From contig DASTAW010000027.1 in assembly GCA_035712365.1 (NCBI GenBank), positions 78,385 to 142,384 on the forward strand: a stretch of DNA of 64,000 bases, read 5' to 3'. This DNA is from Terriglobia bacterium (GTDB lineage: Bacteria; Acidobacteriota; Terriglobia; UBA7540). The number at the start of each line of letters is the position of its first letter. Positions within the stretch are counted from its first letter, which is position 1. Shown piece by piece: positions 18,258 to 27,115 of the stretch. Under the pieces are notes generated by a model. The model did no database searches. It worked only from the letters and a program-made list of their open reading frames with translations, and had not been told where the DNA came from. The position numbers were made by a program, and so were the translations under genes.

Positions 18258-19168
18258 GCTATTCCAACACGCGCCTGGTCCCGCCCTTCCACCGCTCGCC
18301 TTCCTCCGTTGCGATCAGGGCCGTTGCAAGCTATGAGGCTGGCGTGGAGGCGGTGCTGTGGGAAACTCTTCAGGAGCTCGGCCCTCCGGTGCGAGACAAG
18401 TCCGTCCTGCTCAAGCCGAACTTCGTCGAACCCGACGTTGAAGGCACCATCAACACACATCCCGTGGTGATCAGGGCCGCACGGGAAGCGTTTCTGCGGC
18501 TGGGTGCCAAGACTGTCATTGTTGCTGAGGGGCCTGGGCACGAACGCGATACAGAAGCAATCCTGGAAGTGCTGCGCTTAAGCGATTACGTGGGACCATT
18601 GGACCGGTCTTTCGTTGACTTGAACACCGACGAAGTCTCGCAAGTGTCGCCGCGGACCCATGCATCGAAACTGAAATCCCTTTGCCTGCCAAAGACAGTC
18701 CTGGCGGCGGACTTTGTGGTTTCGATGCCCAAGATGAAGACACATCACTGGGTCGGGGTTACTCTCGCGCTTAAGAACATGTTCGGAATCATTCCGGGAA
18801 ATTGTTACGGTTGGCCAAAGAATGTACTTCACTGGGCGGGCCTCAGCCAGTCAATCCTGGACATTAACAGCACCATTCGGCCGGACTTTGCCATAGTTGA
18901 CGGCATCGTTGGGATGGAGGGAAACGGCCCGATCCAGGGAGCGCCCAAGGCATGCGGGGTCCTGGTTGCCGGTAGCGACCCGGTATCCGTGGACGCTACC
19001 TGCGCCAGAATCATGGGCCTTCGACCGGAGCGGATTGACTACCTCAGGCGCGCTTCGCTGCTGCTGGGGAATATCGAGGAAGCAAGAATCGAGCAATTGG
19101 GTGAAACGATTGGCGCCACCTGCAAGCCCTTTGAGATGGTGCCCGCTTTCCAGGAGCTTCGGGCGTGA
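18254..19168 (+). CDS. DUF362-family protein
   Basis: A 304-residue protein of the DUF362 family, matched by VLLKPNFVEPDVEGTINTHP, GAKTVIVAEGPGHERDTE, MPKMKTHHWVGVTLALKNMFG and the later DFAIVDGIVGMEGNGP and GSDPVSVDATCARIMGL. Some DUF362 proteins carry ferredoxin clusters; this one has no CxxCxxC motif. The function is unknown. It is coupled by ATGA overlap to the squalene-cyclase-repeat gene, so the two may act on one lipid or isoprenoid-like substrate. A 224-base gap with a sigma-54-like site follows. Confidence 0.85.
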   Translation: MSYSNTRLVPPFHRSPSSVAIRAVASYEAGVEAVLWETLQELGPPVRDKSVLLKPNFVEPDVEGTINTHPVVIRAAREAFLRLGAKTVIVAEGPGHERDTEAILEVLRLSDYVGPLDRSFVDLNTDEVSQVSPRTHASKLKSLCLPKTVLAADFVVSMPKMKTHHWVGVTLALKNMFGIIPGNCYGWPKNVLHWAGLSQSILDINSTIRPDFAIVDGIVGMEGNGPIQGAPKACGVLVAGSDPVSVDATCARIMGLRPERIDYLRRASLLLGNIEEARIEQLGETIGATCKPFEMVPAFQELRA

Positions 19169-19320
19169 GCGGGGCCATCGGCCGGGTTGTTTGTTGATCA
19201 GGTAATACCAAAGAAATACATTTGGGCGTTTACCCTATTGACAACAGGTAAATTTAAGGATACTGATAGAAAAGGTAGTTAGATAATTGGGCTATATCTC
19301 ATGCCCACGGAAAGCAGATT

Positions 19321-19337
19321 TTGGTAAGAGATTTGCC
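19321..19337 (+). promoter_or_regulatory. Candidate sigma-54 promoter of the TadE-TadE-TadG unit
   Basis: TTGGTAAGAGATTTGCC fits the -24/-12 pattern: GG (19323-19324), exactly ten bases, GC (19335-19336). It differs from TTGGCACG-N4-TTGCW at three positions. It lies 56 bases before the first TadE start in a 224-base intergenic stretch. Confidence 0.5.
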
Positions 19338-19392
19338 TCTCTTTCAGGTGGCGTAGGCAACAATCAGTTGTAATTAAAAGGGATGGTGTTGA

Positions 19393-19959
19393 ATGGTCTA
19401 CGCTGGAAGGGTAAAAGGCGGACGCATGTGTCATCGGCCGAGCACGCGCATTGAGCGGTTTTGTGTCCGAGTGGTCACAAAAGCGAAGGAAGATTCCGGC
19501 GCCGAGCTGTTTGAGGCCGCGCTTGTCCTCCCCATCCTTCTGACGCTGTTGCTGGGAATCGTCACCTTCGGCCGGGCATGGAATACGTACCAGACCATTA
19601 CCCGGGCCGCCCGTGAGGGCGCGAAGGCGGCCGTGCTGACCCCCTGCGCCGACTCGACGTATTGCTCCGGAGCCAAGAATTATACTGCAAGCGACATTTG
19701 GACCAACTTTGTGAATCCGGCCCTCCAATCGGACAATCTGCCTACGAGCAAAGTGACAAGCAAGTCGATTACGTACGTCCAATTGGATCCCAATGGCTCG
19801 CCAGCCCACGTCTGTGGATTGCAGCTCCAGTTTAGTTATCCCTATACTTTCTCGCTTCCCTTCACCAGCCTTAATCTGTCAACCATCACCCTCAAGACAA
19901 AGGTCCGGATGCGGCTGGAGAACCAGCCGACCACATGCCCGGTAGGAACCAGCTACTGA
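19393..19959 (+). CDS. TadE-like pseudopilin 1
   Basis: A 188-residue protein with the TadE/TadF-type prepilin segment near residue 35. EDSGAELFEAALVLPILLTLLLGIVTFGRAWN is an acidic leader followed by a hydrophobic helix, then ITRAAREGAKAAV. The rest is a periplasmic domain with a few cysteines (CADSTYC, VCGLQLQ) suited to disulphides. TadE-type proteins are minor pseudopilins processed by the pilus prepilin peptidase, here probably the CpaA-like enzyme at 31973. The start is uncertain because the first 30 residues are not conserved. The next TadE-like gene begins at the base after its stop. Confidence 0.85.
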   Translation: MVYAGRVKGGRMCHRPSTRIERFCVRVVTKAKEDSGAELFEAALVLPILLTLLLGIVTFGRAWNTYQTITRAAREGAKAAVLTPCADSTYCSGAKNYTASDIWTNFVNPALQSDNLPTSKVTSKSITYVQLDPNGSPAHVCGLQLQFSYPYTFSLPFTSLNLSTITLKTKVRMRLENQPTTCPVGTSY

Positions 19960-20622
19960 ATGGGGAGCAAGAAGCCTGTGCAAAAAATGAATAGTGGTAT
20001 GAAAGCCCATAATGGTTCCGGACGTTCCAGCAACGTAAAGGCCCTGTCGGCCCGATTCCGCAACCCTATCTCCGCAGTAGCAACTGCGATCTGCGCCTCC
20101 TTCAGAGACAGCAGCGGCGCAGAGCTGCTTGAGTTCGCACTGGCTCTGCCGTTGATTCTGGTGATGGCAGCGGGCTTGCTCGATTTTGCGCACGCTTACA
20201 ACATCAAGCAAAAGCTTGCCAACGCGGTGCGCGAGGGCGCGAGGTACCAGGCTGTTGAATCCAAGGACGCCGACAATCCGAGCCCCATTTCGGTGCCAAC
20301 CCTGAGGGATGACGTGGTGACTTACCTTACGAACGCCAGCGTCAACACGTCATTCATTGCCACATCCTTAACCTACAATGGGCCAACTTGCACGGGTACG
20401 TGGTACACGACAAAAAACGGGGTCAGCTACGGACTGAAAGTCGAACGATGTGTGTCGATTTTGGACAGTTCCAGCACCTCGATTCCGTCAACCCGCGTAA
20501 CCCTGTATTATCCCTACGACTGGACTTTTGGCTTTAACCACATCATCAAGCTGTTGCTTCCGTCGTCGACCTTTTCAAACCCCATCAAAATCCAGGCAGA
20601 TGCCACCATGTCGAACTTCTAA
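19960..20622 (+). CDS. TadE-like pseudopilin 2
   Basis: A 220-residue paralogue of the preceding gene. Its prepilin-like helix lies near residues 50-80 (DSSGAELLEFALALPLILVMAAGLLDFAHAYN, then NAVREGARYQAV), with a long N-terminal extension of about 48 residues. The ATG follows the previous stop without a gap (TGAATG), so translation is probably coupled. Two TadE-like proteins in tandem fit the paired minor pseudopilins TadE and TadF of Tad systems. I cannot say which corresponds to which. Confidence 0.85.
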   Translation: MGSKKPVQKMNSGMKAHNGSGRSSNVKALSARFRNPISAVATAICASFRDSSGAELLEFALALPLILVMAAGLLDFAHAYNIKQKLANAVREGARYQAVESKDADNPSPISVPTLRDDVVTYLTNASVNTSFIATSLTYNGPTCTGTWYTTKNGVSYGLKVERCVSILDSSSTSIPSTRVTLYYPYDWTFGFNHIIKLLLPSSTFSNPIKIQADATMSNF

Positions 20623-20639
20623 CTAAGGAGCAGGCGGGT

Positions 20640-21992
20640 ATGAGAGCACGGGAACTCACGCATGAGCAACGTCCTAGTGAACGCGGTGTCAGTATTGTAT
20701 TGATTGCAGTCGGAATGGTCTTTGTGCTGGGAATGGCTGGCTTGGGCGTAGACCTGGCTTCACTCTACGTCGGGCGGAGCCAGGCGCAGCGCGCGGCCGA
20801 CGCCGGCGCGTTGGCAGGCGCCCAGGAGCTGGTGAGTGCGGGCTGCACATCCGCTGGCGGTTCGGATATTTCGGCAACTTGCCAGGGCCTGGCGAAAGAC
20901 AGGGCCGTAGCTGTTGCCAATGCGAACCTGATTGCCGGCGTCAGCCCCGCCATCACCAACGCCGACGTCACTTTTCCCTCAACAAGCATCAACGACCCCC
21001 AGATAAAAGTCGTGGCTGGGAGAGATACGAGTCACTCGAACGCAATGCCCACGTTCTTCGTCAAGATATTCGGCATCAATTCCGCAAACGTCTCGGCATC
21101 AGCCAAAGCGGAAGCGTATAATCCTTCATCAAATGGGCCCCTGGTTGGGGCAACCTGCCTCAAGCCCTGGCTCCTGCCCAATTGCGATCCGAGTGTCAAC
21201 CACGAGACGACATCGGCCCTCGGCAATCCAAGTTGTTATGACGCGGTGACAGGAAAATACTCCGCCTATTTCATTGACCCTTCCCCTCCCCACGCCATCA
21301 GGAATCCCGGCCCAGTCAGTTCCGGCGGAGTGCAGGGCGAGCAAATAACAATTAAGCCGGGAGACCCTAACGGCGGCGCGACTGCCGCGCCTGGGAAATT
21401 CTGGCCGGTGTTTCTTCCCGCGGGATCGGTTGCGAGCGAGTGTCCCGCTTGCGCCAGCGGGGGTGCCGGAACGGGCCCCGGAGCCGGATCTCTTTATCGC
21501 CAGAACATTGAGTGCTGCAACCAGAACCAGATTGTCTGTGGAATCCAAACAATTCAGCCCATTACCGGCAACATGGTGGGACCAACCGAGCAGGGAGTCG
21601 ATTGCCTGATTCATCAGGGCGGCAACAAGAACAGTCCGAGCGGGATGGACACGATGGATCCTACGACCCTGCAGATTTCAGCAGGATCGGGAAATCCCTA
21701 CGGATTGACAGGTGCCATCAGTACTTCAGACTCGCTTGTCACGATACCGATCTATGACGGAACCGTGCTGTGCCCCGGAAATTCGTGCCCCTCCACAATC
21801 ACGGTCGATGTCATCGGGTTTATCCAGTTATTTCTTATAAACGAAGATGGCTCCAATCAGGGTAACGTCAGTGCCTATGTGGTGAACGTCATAGGTGGTG
21901 CCTGTGCCGGCGGTGGGGGAGGAGGCGGTAGCGGCGGCAGCACCACCATTGCCAGCGGGGGTTCAGCCATTCCCGTGCGTTTGATCCAGTAA
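20640..21992 (+). CDS. TadG-like pilus assembly protein
   Basis: A 450-residue protein starting with a TadE/G-like N-terminus: RGVSIVLIAVGMVFVLGMAGLGVDLASLYVGRSQAQRAADAGALAGA, one helix followed by the typical AADAGALAGA repeat. The long extracytoplasmic part is rich in Gly, Pro and Cys (for example SECPACASG, ECCNQNQIVCG), suggesting several disulphides. It ends in a glycine-rich linker and a short hydrophobic tail. I see no von Willebrand A domain, which some TadG proteins have. It lies 17 bases after the second TadE-like gene with an AAGGAG ribosome site, and is clearly in the same operon. Confidence 0.85.
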   Translation: MRARELTHEQRPSERGVSIVLIAVGMVFVLGMAGLGVDLASLYVGRSQAQRAADAGALAGAQELVSAGCTSAGGSDISATCQGLAKDRAVAVANANLIAGVSPAITNADVTFPSTSINDPQIKVVAGRDTSHSNAMPTFFVKIFGINSANVSASAKAEAYNPSSNGPLVGATCLKPWLLPNCDPSVNHETTSALGNPSCYDAVTGKYSAYFIDPSPPHAIRNPGPVSSGGVQGEQITIKPGDPNGGATAAPGKFWPVFLPAGSVASECPACASGGAGTGPGAGSLYRQNIECCNQNQIVCGIQTIQPITGNMVGPTEQGVDCLIHQGGNKNSPSGMDTMDPTTLQISAGSGNPYGLTGAISTSDSLVTIPIYDGTVLCPGNSCPSTITVDVIGFIQLFLINEDGSNQGNVSAYVVNVIGGACAGGGGGGGSGGSTTIASGGSAIPVRLIQ

Positions 21993-22025
21993 AGCTGCTT
22001 TCAGCCAGTGTTAGGTTCAATGAGG

Positions 22026-22055
22026 GCCGGAGGCGAGCGACACTCGCACTCCGGC
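22026..22055 (+). terminator. Hairpin after tadG-like gene
   Basis: Arms GCCGGAGGCGAG (22026-22037) and CTCGC-A-CTCCGGC (22043-22055) form a 12-base stem with one bulge and a five-base loop. It lies 34 bases after the stop. There is no T-run, so it may be an RNA 3'-end stabiliser or a weak terminator. Confidence 0.4.
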
Positions 22056-22361
22056 GCCGACACAAAGGCTGGAGGCTCGGATTACACCTCCTTGGCAGCT
22101 CTCCACGGCATCCACCGGACCAAACGTGCGGTGGCCAGCCCTCGATGCCGGGCCGTCACCGTCCAGCCACCCGCCATGGCTCCTGTCCACATCTGGTGAC
22201 ATTTGAGCAGGTTGCCCGTCTCCGGCCGTTATCATTAGCCATTGAAGAATAAGCAGTTAGCTCGGCCTGACAGGCATAAAGCAGTTGTAGCGGCGCGATC
22301 ACTCGCCAATAATCAACCAGATAATCCCGCAATTTCACAATCCGTCCCAAACCTTTGCTGA

Positions 22362-22378
22362 TTGGCCCGCGACGTGCT
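22362..22378 (+). promoter_or_regulatory. Candidate sigma-54 promoter of the glycosylation cassette
   Basis: TTGGCCCGCGACGTGCT shows GG (22364-22365), ten bases, then GC (22376-22377). It differs from TTGGCACG-N4-TTGCW at only two positions. The predicted transcript would start near 22389, consistent with a TTG start at 22458 for the first gene. Confidence 0.5.
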
Positions 22379-22457
22379 AAATAGCATTGTTTGTTGCCGG
22401 CTTCCGCAGCCAACCGGCCGCAACGGGCGAAAGAGCCGTCATTATGAAGGGTCCCAA

Positions 22458-23579
22458 TTGAGCCAATCTTTCTTCCAACCGGGACGATCGCACGGACCAC
22501 TTGAACCAGGGAGGGTCGAAGGCCGAGCGATCTTGCTTTCCGTTGTGGTCCCTTGCAAGAACGAAGAAGAGGGGCTTCAGGAAACCCATCGGAGGCTGGT
22601 TGCCGCTTTGGAGTTGATTGGCGCACACCCTTCCTCTCCACCAGATTCCGTGCCCCAGACGTTCGGAGAACCGATAAGCGCCGGGCGAGCCGGGGCCGTC
22701 CGTTTTGAAGTCATTTACGTTGACGACGGCAGCACGGACGGGACCGCATCCATCCTGCGCCAACTCCAGGCGCGAGACCGTTGCGTTCGAGTCGTGCGCC
22801 TGTCCCGAAACTTCGGCCACCAGGTGGCCATCACGGCGGGCTTGGAGCACGCCTCGGGCGACGCCGTGGTGATTATCGACGCCGACCTGCAGGACCCGCC
22901 GGAAGTTATCGGTGACTTCCTGGCCCGCTGGCGCGAAGGGTATGACGTTGTGTATGGAGTGCGCACCGACCGCCCGGGAGAAACGGCGTTCAAGCTCTGG
23001 ACGGCGAAGGCGTTCTATCGCTTCATCAATCGTCTGTCAGAAACCCGCATCCCGCTGGACACCGGCGACTACAGGCTGATGGACCGGGCGGCCGTCGATG
23101 CCCTGCTCTCCATGCCGGAACGCGACCGATTTGTGCGAGGCATGGTGAGCTGGCTGGGATTTTCACAGGTTGCCGTTACCTATGTTCGCGCCGCGCGCTA
23201 CGCGGGGTCCACGAAATATCCCCTTTTCAAGATGTTGCGGTTTGCCACGGACGGCATCTTATCATTTTCCATAACTCCTTTGCGGCTTGCCACCTGGGTG
23301 GGTTTTGCGGCATCCGCGCTGGCCATCCTGGGCATCATCTACGCCTTATACGCGCGCTTTTTCGCCGTACATCTGGTCAGAGGCTGGACTTCGTCCCTCA
23401 TCGCCGTGCTGTTTATCGGCGGCGTTCAACTGATCTGCCTGGGGATCATCGGCGAGTACGTGGGGCGAATCTACGGGGAATCCAAGCGGCGACCGCTCTA
23501 TTTTGTGCGCGAGCGGCTGGGGTTCAGCGCGCAGGACCGGCCGGCCGTCATCGATGTGGCGGAAAAAATTGCGAAATGA
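22458..23579 (+). CDS. GtrB/ArnC-like polyprenyl-phosphate glycosyltransferase
   Basis: A GT2 enzyme expected to attach a sugar to undecaprenyl phosphate on the cytoplasmic face of the membrane. Motifs are ILLSVVVPCKNEEEG, YVDDGSTDGT, RLSRNFGHQVAITAGLEHA, DADLQDPPEV (metal site) and LDTGDYRLMDR. Two C-terminal membrane helices (WVGFAASALAILGIIYALYA and SLIAVLFIGGVQLICLGIIG) are typical of GtrB. No ATG precedes the domain in frame. I prefer TTG at 22458, which has GAAGGG upstream and gives 373 residues; GTG at 22374 is possible. It is the first gene of the cassette and probably feeds the membrane proteins downstream. Confidence 0.88.
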   Translation: MSQSFFQPGRSHGPLEPGRVEGRAILLSVVVPCKNEEEGLQETHRRLVAALELIGAHPSSPPDSVPQTFGEPISAGRAGAVRFEVIYVDDGSTDGTASILRQLQARDRCVRVVRLSRNFGHQVAITAGLEHASGDAVVIIDADLQDPPEVIGDFLARWREGYDVVYGVRTDRPGETAFKLWTAKAFYRFINRLSETRIPLDTGDYRLMDRAAVDALLSMPERDRFVRGMVSWLGFSQVAVTYVRAARYAGSTKYPLFKMLRFATDGILSFSITPLRLATWVGFAASALAILGIIYALYARFFAVHLVRGWTSSLIAVLFIGGVQLICLGIIGEYVGRIYGESKRRPLYFVRERLGFSAQDRPAVIDVAEKIAK

Positions 23580-23714
23580 TCCTTGATTTTGGGCCTGCCC
23601 AGCAAGGGCAATCTCGAGCGCGCTTCTCAACATGGACTTTTATCATTCGATGGAAATCCGTCATGCCTGCCAGCCCAGCCGATGTCAACGGGCTTTCCCG
23701 GAAATTAGCCACAA

Positions 23715-25361
23715 ATGATGAACGACGCACCAAACTTGGCTCATGCGGACACGGCGACCGAAGTCCTGGCCGAATGCGACCGTCACGTCCTGAACCATGA
23801 TTTGGCGGCGCCCGCCGGTCGCCAACCCTCATCCATCGTTCGGCTCAAGCGATTTTTTTCGTTTCCCGTGTTTCTTGGCGCCATTCTGGTTGTGGCTAAT
23901 TTCGCCATCGAGCGCGGGCTGCGCATGGATCCGGACACCTGGTGGCATCTGAAGTACGGCGATACGATCCTTCAGACAGGTTACTGGCCGACAGTTGATA
24001 CCTGGTCTTTCACTGTCCACGGCATGCCGCGAGTTGCTTATGAATGGGGCGGCGAAGTCTTAACCGCGCTTGCCTACCGGCTTGGCGGCCTGCGCGGAAT
24101 GGACGTCCTGCTCATCGCGTTGACCAGCGCAATCGTTCTTCTGATGTACTACTTTGCCTGGCTGCGCTGCCGGAACTGTTACGCCGCCTTCTTCGCGACT
24201 TTTATCCTGCTCCCTGTGGCGGTCCTTTGCTTTACTCTGCGGCCGCAGTTGCTCGGATATATTTTTTTGCTCGTAACACTGATCGCACTGGAGCGGTTCC
24301 GCCTGGGAGAACAGAAACACTTGTGGGCCTTGCCCCTCGTTTTCCTACTCTGGGTGAACACTCACGGGTCGTTCACTCTGGGTTTTATGATACTCGGACT
24401 CTATTGGCTTAGCGGCCTTACGGAATTTTCTTCGGGCGGGCTTTACGCGGTCCGATGGCAGCCGGAACAGCGTCTCCACCTGGAATTGGTCGGCTTGCTA
24501 AGCGTCGCCGTTCTTCCTCTGACGCCCTATGGCACCCGATTGGCTGCTGTTCCGTTTGATGTTGCAACTTCCCTGCCTCTCAATTTCACCCATATCATTG
24601 AATGGCAGCCCATTAATACGGAGCTCTGGCAGGCCAAGCTGCTGCTGGTTCTCGTGTTTGGCTTCTTCGTGGCCCAGGTGGCGTTCCGGTTGCGCTATCG
24701 GCTCGATGAGATCTCCCTTTTCCTTATTGTTCTGTATGCCACCTTCGTCCACTTTCGCTTCGCGATCTTATTTGCAATTGTATTTGCACCGCTGGCGGCT
24801 TCTATTTTTGTAGCCAAGGCGCCCACTTATGATCCCAGCAACGACAAATACGCCCTGAATGCTGCCCTTACTTTCCTCGCAATTGCGGCCATTGTATGGT
24901 TGCTTCCCTCCCAAACCGCATTGCGGAAAAACGTTTCCAGGGATTATCCCGTTCAGGCTGTCCGATACATTCAGGAACATCCCGTACCCGGCCGGATGTT
25001 CAACAGTTATGACTTTGGGGGCTATCTGGTCTGGGCATTGGCGCCTGAACACAAGGCTTTTATCGATGGCCGGGGTGATGTCTACGAGTACGCTGGTGTC
25101 TTTTCGGATTACGCCACGGTCGTACAACTGAAGCCGCAAGCCCTGGCGGTGCTTCAAAGCTACCAAATTGACTCCTGCCTGATTCAACCGGACGGGTCTC
25201 TTGCGACGCTGCTGGCATCGAGTCCCGACTGGAAGGAAGTCTACAAAGACGGCATCAGCAGCATCTTTGTTCATCGAACAGCAAAATCATTCCCCTCAAA
25301 CGGCGTGGCCGCCGCAGGGCCGCGGCACAGTCCATGGCATTCGGCCACACAGGCTTTGTGA
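23715..25361 (+). CDS. Multi-membrane GT-C-like protein, paralogue 1 of 3
   Basis: A 548-residue polytopic protein with about ten to twelve hydrophobic segments. After the first helix the external loop reads MDPDTWWHLKYGDTIL, then DTWSFTVHGMPRVAYEWGGE. An acidic DxD-type motif at this place is typical of GT-C glycosyltransferases, which use polyprenyl-phosphate sugars outside the membrane. The C-terminal extracytoplasmic domain (about 410-525) contains NSYDFGGYLVWALAPEHKAFIDGRGDVYE and ends SIFVHR. It begins 135 bases after the GtrB-like gene and is followed by two paralogues. The enzymatic role is inferred from fold features only. Confidence 0.75.
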   Translation: MMNDAPNLAHADTATEVLAECDRHVLNHDLAAPAGRQPSSIVRLKRFFSFPVFLGAILVVANFAIERGLRMDPDTWWHLKYGDTILQTGYWPTVDTWSFTVHGMPRVAYEWGGEVLTALAYRLGGLRGMDVLLIALTSAIVLLMYYFAWLRCRNCYAAFFATFILLPVAVLCFTLRPQLLGYIFLLVTLIALERFRLGEQKHLWALPLVFLLWVNTHGSFTLGFMILGLYWLSGLTEFSSGGLYAVRWQPEQRLHLELVGLLSVAVLPLTPYGTRLAAVPFDVATSLPLNFTHIIEWQPINTELWQAKLLLVLVFGFFVAQVAFRLRYRLDEISLFLIVLYATFVHFRFAILFAIVFAPLAASIFVAKAPTYDPSNDKYALNAALTFLAIAAIVWLLPSQTALRKNVSRDYPVQAVRYIQEHPVPGRMFNSYDFGGYLVWALAPEHKAFIDGRGDVYEYAGVFSDYATVVQLKPQALAVLQSYQIDSCLIQPDGSLATLLASSPDWKEVYKDGISSIFVHRTAKSFPSNGVAAAGPRHSPWHSATQAL

Positions 25362-25373
25362 GGGAGTAGACGG

Positions 25374-25392
25374 CAAGGCGAATGTCGCCTTG
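25374..25392 (+). promoter_or_regulatory. Hairpin enclosing the first possible ATG of GT-C-like paralogue 2
   Basis: Perfect seven-base arms CAAGGCG (25374-25380) and CGCCTTG (25386-25392) flank a loop AATGT that contains the ATG at 25382. If translation started there the start would be structured. Alternative in-frame ATGs at 25397 and 25403 lie just beyond the stem. Confidence 0.4.
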
Positions 25393-27115
25393 CACAATGA
25401 GCATGGTTAATCGAGACGATACGCTTGATCAATTAAATTCGACCGTCGGTCACAATGCCGCGGCGGCAGGCGGCGTGGGGACCGATCGCTCAGCCCGGTG
25501 GAATTCCACAGCCGGCTACGTGCTCAGAAGGGTCTTCTCCTTTCACGCCTTCCTGGCGGCATTATTGCTTGCCGGGGCCTATGTCGGGACGTTCACCAAC
25601 GTCCACCAGGCAGTATCTTCTGCATCCCAGCCTCTGCGCTGGGTCGAGAGCGATACACTTTGGCACATAACAGTGGGCAACCTGATCCTGAAAACGCACA
25701 CATGGCCCACCCACGACATCTATTCATTTACCGCGCACGGAAGTCCCTGGATTGCTTATGAGTGGCTGGGAGAGGTCATTATGTCTCTCTCCTGGCGGGC
25801 CGGCAACCTGCACGGGCTGGCCGTGCTGGTGATGGCGCTCATCAGCGCGATTATCCTGGGCCTCTTCTATCTGGCATACCTCGGCAGCCGAAACACTAAA
25901 TCCGCGTTTGCAGCCTGTGCCGTGCTGCTGCCACTCTCGGCTATCTCATGGACCTTGCGGCCGCAACTGCTGGGATACTTGTTCCTCATCATTACACTGA
26001 TTGTCCTGAAGCGTTTTCGCCAGGGATATGCGAAGAGCATCTGGATCCTGCCCTTCATTTTTCTGCTCTGGACCAACACCCATGGGACGTTTGTGCTGGG
26101 ATTTGGCGTCCTGGGCATCTACTGGCTGAGCGGCCTGAAAGAAATACACGTCGGCGATCTTTACAGCCAGCGATGGACGCCACGCGAACGGCGGCAGGTT
26201 GAACTCATCGCTCTCCTCAGCCTGGTCGCCTCCATCATCACGCCCTATGGGACCCGGTTGGCCGCCTACCCGCTGGAAATGGCCGGATCACAGCCGATGA
26301 TCATTCAGATTGTCCAGGAATGGCAGCCCCTGGCCTTGTCGGAATCCTACGGGAAACTGTTTCTTGTGCTGGTGCTGGCATTTTGGATTCTGGTTATTGT
26401 TCGGCGATTTCGCATCCGCCTGGAAGACATGGCGCTGCTGCTGATTGCCACGGCAGAGACCGTCATGCACGCGCGTTTCATGGTCCTTTTCGTACCTGTT
26501 TTTGCGCCGCTGCTTGCTGAGTTGATCACGCCGTGGTTTCCGCCTTATGCAGAAGCAAAAGATCACCCTGTTTTGAATTTCGCCCTGGTCGGGATCATCA
26601 TCGCCGGAATTGCGGTTTTCTTCCCTTCGAATAACAGGCTGAAGCAGGAACTTGCCATCGAGATGCCAGCAGGCGCGGTCCAGTACCTTGCTGCCCACCC
26701 CGAGCTGGGGCCGACGTTCAATTACTTCTTCTGGGGCGGATACCTGATTCAGAACCACAAGGCCGATGGCAGAGTCTTTATTGACGGACGGCTGGACATC
26801 TATGAGTATTCCGGCGTGCTTGCCGACTATATGTCCATCATGTCGCTTAAGCCCGATGTGGAACCGCTGCTGAGCAAATATCACGTAAGGTCCTGTCTGG
26901 TTCCTCCGGAAAACCCGCTCGCACTTCTTCTGACTTCGAGTTCGGGCTGGAAACAGGTCTACCGGGATGGAATCAGCACGATTTTTGTACGGGACAGCGC
27001 GGAAGCCAATTCCGCAAATGCCACTGGTACGGCCACGGCGAACGGCAAGGTTGCTGTGCGCAAAGTGCTGAGTTCGGCGCCTGAAGCCTTCAACGCTTCG
27101 GCTGGAGCTTTCTGA
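25382..27115 (+). CDS. Multi-membrane GT-C-like protein, paralogue 2 of 3
   Basis: Up to 577 residues. The first ATG (25382) lies in a hairpin loop, and the ATGs at 25397 or 25403 are equally possible. The first external loop has WVESDTLWHITVGNLIL and then DIYSFTAHGSPWIAYEWLGE, matching paralogues 1 and 3 with ESD in place of DPD. About ten hydrophobic segments follow. The C-terminal soluble domain has NYFFWGGYLIQNHKADGRVFIDGRLDIYEYSG and ends STIFVRDSA plus a low-complexity tail rich in Ala, Asn and Thr. The stop overlaps the next start as TGATG, so they are translationally coupled. Confidence 0.75.
   Translation: MSPCTMSMVNRDDTLDQLNSTVGHNAAAAGGVGTDRSARWNSTAGYVLRRVFSFHAFLAALLLAGAYVGTFTNVHQAVSSASQPLRWVESDTLWHITVGNLILKTHTWPTHDIYSFTAHGSPWIAYEWLGEVIMSLSWRAGNLHGLAVLVMALISAIILGLFYLAYLGSRNTKSAFAACAVLLPLSAISWTLRPQLLGYLFLIITLIVLKRFRQGYAKSIWILPFIFLLWTNTHGTFVLGFGVLGIYWLSGLKEIHVGDLYSQRWTPRERRQVELIALLSLVASIITPYGTRLAAYPLEMAGSQPMIIQIVQEWQPLALSESYGKLFLVLVLAFWILVIVRRFRIRLEDMALLLIATAETVMHARFMVLFVPVFAPLLAELITPWFPPYAEAKDHPVLNFALVGIIIAGIAVFFPSNNRLKQELAIEMPAGAVQYLAAHPELGPTFNYFFWGGYLIQNHKADGRVFIDGRLDIYEYSGVLADYMSIMSLKPDVEPLLSKYHVRSCLVPPENPLALLLTSSSGWKQVYRDGISTIFVRDSAEANSANATGTATANGKVAVRKVLSSAPEAFNASAGAF

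Larger units (their letters stand above)
21993..22457. other. Intergenic region between tadG-like gene and glycosyltransferase cassette
   Basis: No gene is visible. It contains a hairpin at 22026-22055 that may end the TadE/G transcript, and the sigma-54-like site at 22362-22378. Confidence 0.5.
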
